Shown: one piece after another, positions 62,051 to 64,000 of the stretch | Position numbering within the stretch: position 1 is the stretch's first letter | How the letters are laid out: each line of letters starts with the position of its first letter | From: Axinella damicornis | Taxonomy: Eukaryota; Porifera; Demospongiae; Axinellida; Axinellidae | DNA length: 64,000 nucleotides | Direction of reading: 5' to 3' | NCBI GenBank assembly: GCA_963931865.1 | Contig: OZ007513.1 | Location: 9,529,412-9,593,411 of the forward strand | The notes under the pieces: model-generated | The model's input: the letters and a program-made list of their open reading frames with translations, nothing else | Databases searched by the model: none | Told to the model about the DNA's origin: nothing | Program-made: the position numbers and the translations under genes

Positions 62051-62159
62051 CTGTGGCCCTGTGCATACCAGGATGCATACATGGCTGATTACTACCCACA
62101 AGCCAATTAGACAGAGATGTGTAGTGTGCTAGTTGCCACAGCTACAGTAACCACAGCAA

Positions 62160-62705
62160 CCACATGTGCTTATGAAAACAGTGCCATTGGGTGGGAGGGT
62201 AAGCTGGTGCCAAGAGGGTATGAACTCTTAGCCTACACAAGGGGAGGACAGCCAAGGTTGACCATGGGACTGGACAACATATACACCATCTAACATCTAA
62301 CCCTAACATCTAACATCTAACACCATCTAACACCTACTGCTACTCAGCTACGAAGGACTTTGAAGGAAACTTGCGATAAGCACACTGCTCTAGTTTCAGA
62401 GTGGGAAATCCGGCATCAACATACGCTCTGTCAGTATCAGGATACAGTGGAACTGCAGGAGATTCTCTTACCTACCAAAATTAATGGAGCCAAGTTTACC
62501 ACAAGGGACAAGGACAACACTGACTGACACACTAACTGTGCACAACAGTTTCACAGTGCCTGGTGGTAACGTGGTTGCCTTCATTCAAACCTCAACGGTC
62601 TCTATCGTGAACCAGGCACCATCTCCAGTAGCTAATGGTGTCAACTGGAACGCATATGGAGGCAAAGCTACTCCCTTAAATTCACTGAGGGGAAAACTGA
62701 AATGC
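62160..62705 (+). pseudogene. Fibrinogen-related domain pseudogene, copy C
   Basis: Same broken structure as copy A: CTCTGTCAGTATCAGGATAC (SVSGYSG), AGGGACAAGGACAACACTGA (RDKDN), and TTCAAACCTCAACGGTCTCT (SNLNGL), in different frames, ending near GGTGTCAACTGGAACGCATATGG (GVNWNAYG). Carries an ACATCTAAC short repeat (62284-62332) and several frameshifts. Confidence 0.7.
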
Positions 62706-62827
62706 TGACTTACAATAATCTTATCATAGGATGACATACTTCAGACCATAAGACATGCAACATCCGCCCACTCATGAGGCCAATAGCAAAAACTGAACAG
62801 TGAACAATGCATAATAATATTTACACA

Positions 62828-62988
62828 CAAACCTGCAACTTTGTGATCGAGGGAGATGATGTCAGCGTCATCGCTGGGTCCGTTCCAGATGGCCTATCGC
62901 ATCTGTGCATTGTAGTTGCCTTTCTTATCTGAGACTGGGTCGTACAGATCCCACCACTGGCTCTAGGTCATTGGTTTGCTGCAGGCGG
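62828..62988 (-). pseudogene. Broken copy of the ARHGAP39-like WW exon
   Basis: Same sequence as 56987-57128, but with a stop in place of the glutamine before SQWW (CCTAGAG) and another at the ATAGGCC position, plus changes near the donor. Reads QWWDLYDPVSDKKGNYN. It shows the fibrinogen copy and WW exon were duplicated together. Confidence 0.7.
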
Positions 62989-63069
62989 AGAGGAAGAGGG
63001 ATACGCTTAAAAGTGCAGATGGCTGAAAGTAATACCGTAGCACCACATCATCTAGCCATGAAGCAACGA

Positions 63070-63240
63070 GTTAGGGTAAGGTGGTTAATTTTTACCTCCA
63101 AGCCCTTTCAACCAATGTCTGATCTCCCAAGGGGAGGAGGGGTAAAGAAAGCACTTCATCAGTGAAGCAACAGGTGGGATTCGAACCAGGGACTTTTGGT
63201 CCACATGCAGTCAAATGCTTTAATCACTTGGCCACAAGTC
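63070..63240 (-). mobile_element. tRNA-derived SINE, copy 2 (boxes A and B kept)
   Basis: On the minus strand: GTGGCCAAGTGATTAAAGCA (box A), TTTGACTGCATGTGGACC, CCCTGGTTCGAATCCCACC (box B), then a tail including TTTACCCCTCCTCCCC and GGGAGATCAGACATTGG, shared with copy 1 at 20735-20889. Not a functional tRNA: the acceptor stem is not paired. Function as a SINE is inferred. Confidence 0.75.
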
Positions 63241-63296
63241 AATTAGCTTCCAGTCCTCAGCAATCATGAGATCTGACTACAATTTGCCAGTTTGGA

Positions 63297-63475
63297 GTTG
63301 AAAAAGAGAACAGCCTCACTGACAGTAAACAAACAGTGCAACTTCTTGTTGATGGACACCGATACAGGAAGCATAGCCTCGTTCCCAGGCTCCCCCCTGT
63401 GTGTGCAGGAATGGGGAGGCAGGAATAGAGTGGAGGGAGGAAGGAGTAGGGGAATCTTAATGTTTAGTAATTAGA
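63297..63475 (+). repeat. Shuffled duplicate of 54180-54300 joined to 56169-56200
   Basis: GTTGAAAAAGAGAACAG to CGTTCCCAGGCTCCCCC matches 54184-54290. It then switches to AATAGAGTGGAGGGAGGAAGG, which matches 56169. The MITE here lacks its right arm. Confidence 0.75.
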
Positions 63476-63736
63476 CATTTGCCCATTTCATTGCTGTATG
63501 ACCCCCACTCTAGTACTTAAAGCCAACTTGACATTGGATTGCAGATGTGATCGTAATGTGAGTTACAGTGTGACAGGACGCACCTCGCACTATCCCTTCT
63601 TCACACGGACACACATTGGCATCCAATGGCGTCCGTTTCAGCTTGCTGAGCCCCGATCACGTCTGCTTCAGCTGCTGCTCACCCGATCACTTCCGCTTTA
63701 GCTAATGTGTCCACTTCAGCCTCAGCTACTGCTCCA

Positions 63737-63870
63737 CTACTGCTCCACTAATACTCCTCACAATGAGAGGGACTTACCCTAGCACCAGCTCCACTAATAC
63801 TCCTCACAATGAGAGGGACCTACCCTAGCACCAGCTCCACTAATACTCCTCACAATGGAAGGGACTTACC
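63737..63870. repeat. Minisatellite, 46-bp unit, three copies
   Basis: Unit CTCCACTAATACTCCTCAC, then AATGAGAGGGAC.TACC and CTAGCACCAG. Preceded by ATCACGTCTGCTTCAGCTGC-type repeats (63655-63730) up to the window edge. No gene seen in 63500-64000. Confidence 0.9.
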
Positions 63871-64000
63871 GTAGCGCCATCTCCTCACAAAAGTACCTTG
63901 GTAGAGTCATGTAGAGCCCCTGGAACGCTGGTGTCCGCGTCATGCAACTACTGCTCACTGATCACGTCCGATACAGCTTCTGGTCCCCAATGGTGTCCGC

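Noticed and set aside
63165..63235. A tRNA gene on the minus strand
   Set aside because: Boxes A and B are present, but the arms do not fold into a cloverleaf, and a second diverged copy with the same non-tRNA tail shows it is a SINE.

Overview
The window looks like intron-rich, non-vertebrate animal DNA, most likely a marine invertebrate and possibly a demosponge. The evidence is spliced exons with consensus GT/AG borders, an RNF213-like gene, a secreted sushi plus fibrinogen-domain gene, an ARHGAP39-type WW exon, and a very dense set of short DNA transposons. No bacterial, organellar or viral gene was seen. The taxon is inference. All protein calls come from reading the sequence, not from database searches.

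Region 1 (about 1-37.3 kb, minus strand) is one large split gene. I placed 16 exons between 37254 and 1527, and nearly all neighbouring exons join in compatible reading phase. At least one exon between 32367 and 25004 is missing from the model, because the phases there do not match. The protein so far is an alpha-helical stretch of about 1,200 residues that reads like the N-terminal arm of RNF213/mysterin. The AAA core and RING would lie off the left edge, so the family call is provisional. Its introns hold most of the mobile elements listed.

Region 2 (about 37.3-46 kb) starts with a mobile element next to the first coding exon. It is followed by a stack of insertions at 38.1-41.4 kb: an old inverted repeat, split by a foldback element and by a hAT-like element with 8-bp target duplications. 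The hAT-like element is itself split by a pogo-like element that keeps a psq-type helix-turn-helix and a PHD finger but lacks the transposase core.

Region 3 (about 46-54 kb) has a small three-exon candidate zinc-finger gene (minus), a candidate first exon (plus) whose ATG is formed at a transposon junction, a long CA microsatellite with a duplicated spacer, a minisatellite, and a composite SINE with tRNA-like and 5S-like parts.

Region 4 (about 54-64 kb) is a shuffled segmental duplication. One near-complete signal peptide-sushi-fibrinogen gene (58.9-60.5 kb) carries a premature TGA and a 2-base frameshift. It is flanked by two decayed fibrinogen copies, each paired with a minus-strand WW exon, one intact and one broken.

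The most interesting signal is a transposon family with TAGTCTCG/TAGCCTCG ends and 9-bp target duplications. Small members are near-perfect hairpins. Larger members (25763-26563, 27385-27842, 37414-38006, 54727-55765) share ends but have unrelated interiors with coding-like or splice-site-like sequence. Several insertions have an uninterrupted paralogous site in the same window. This resembles Mutator-like elements carrying host gene fragments (Pack-MULE-like), a pattern best known from plants.
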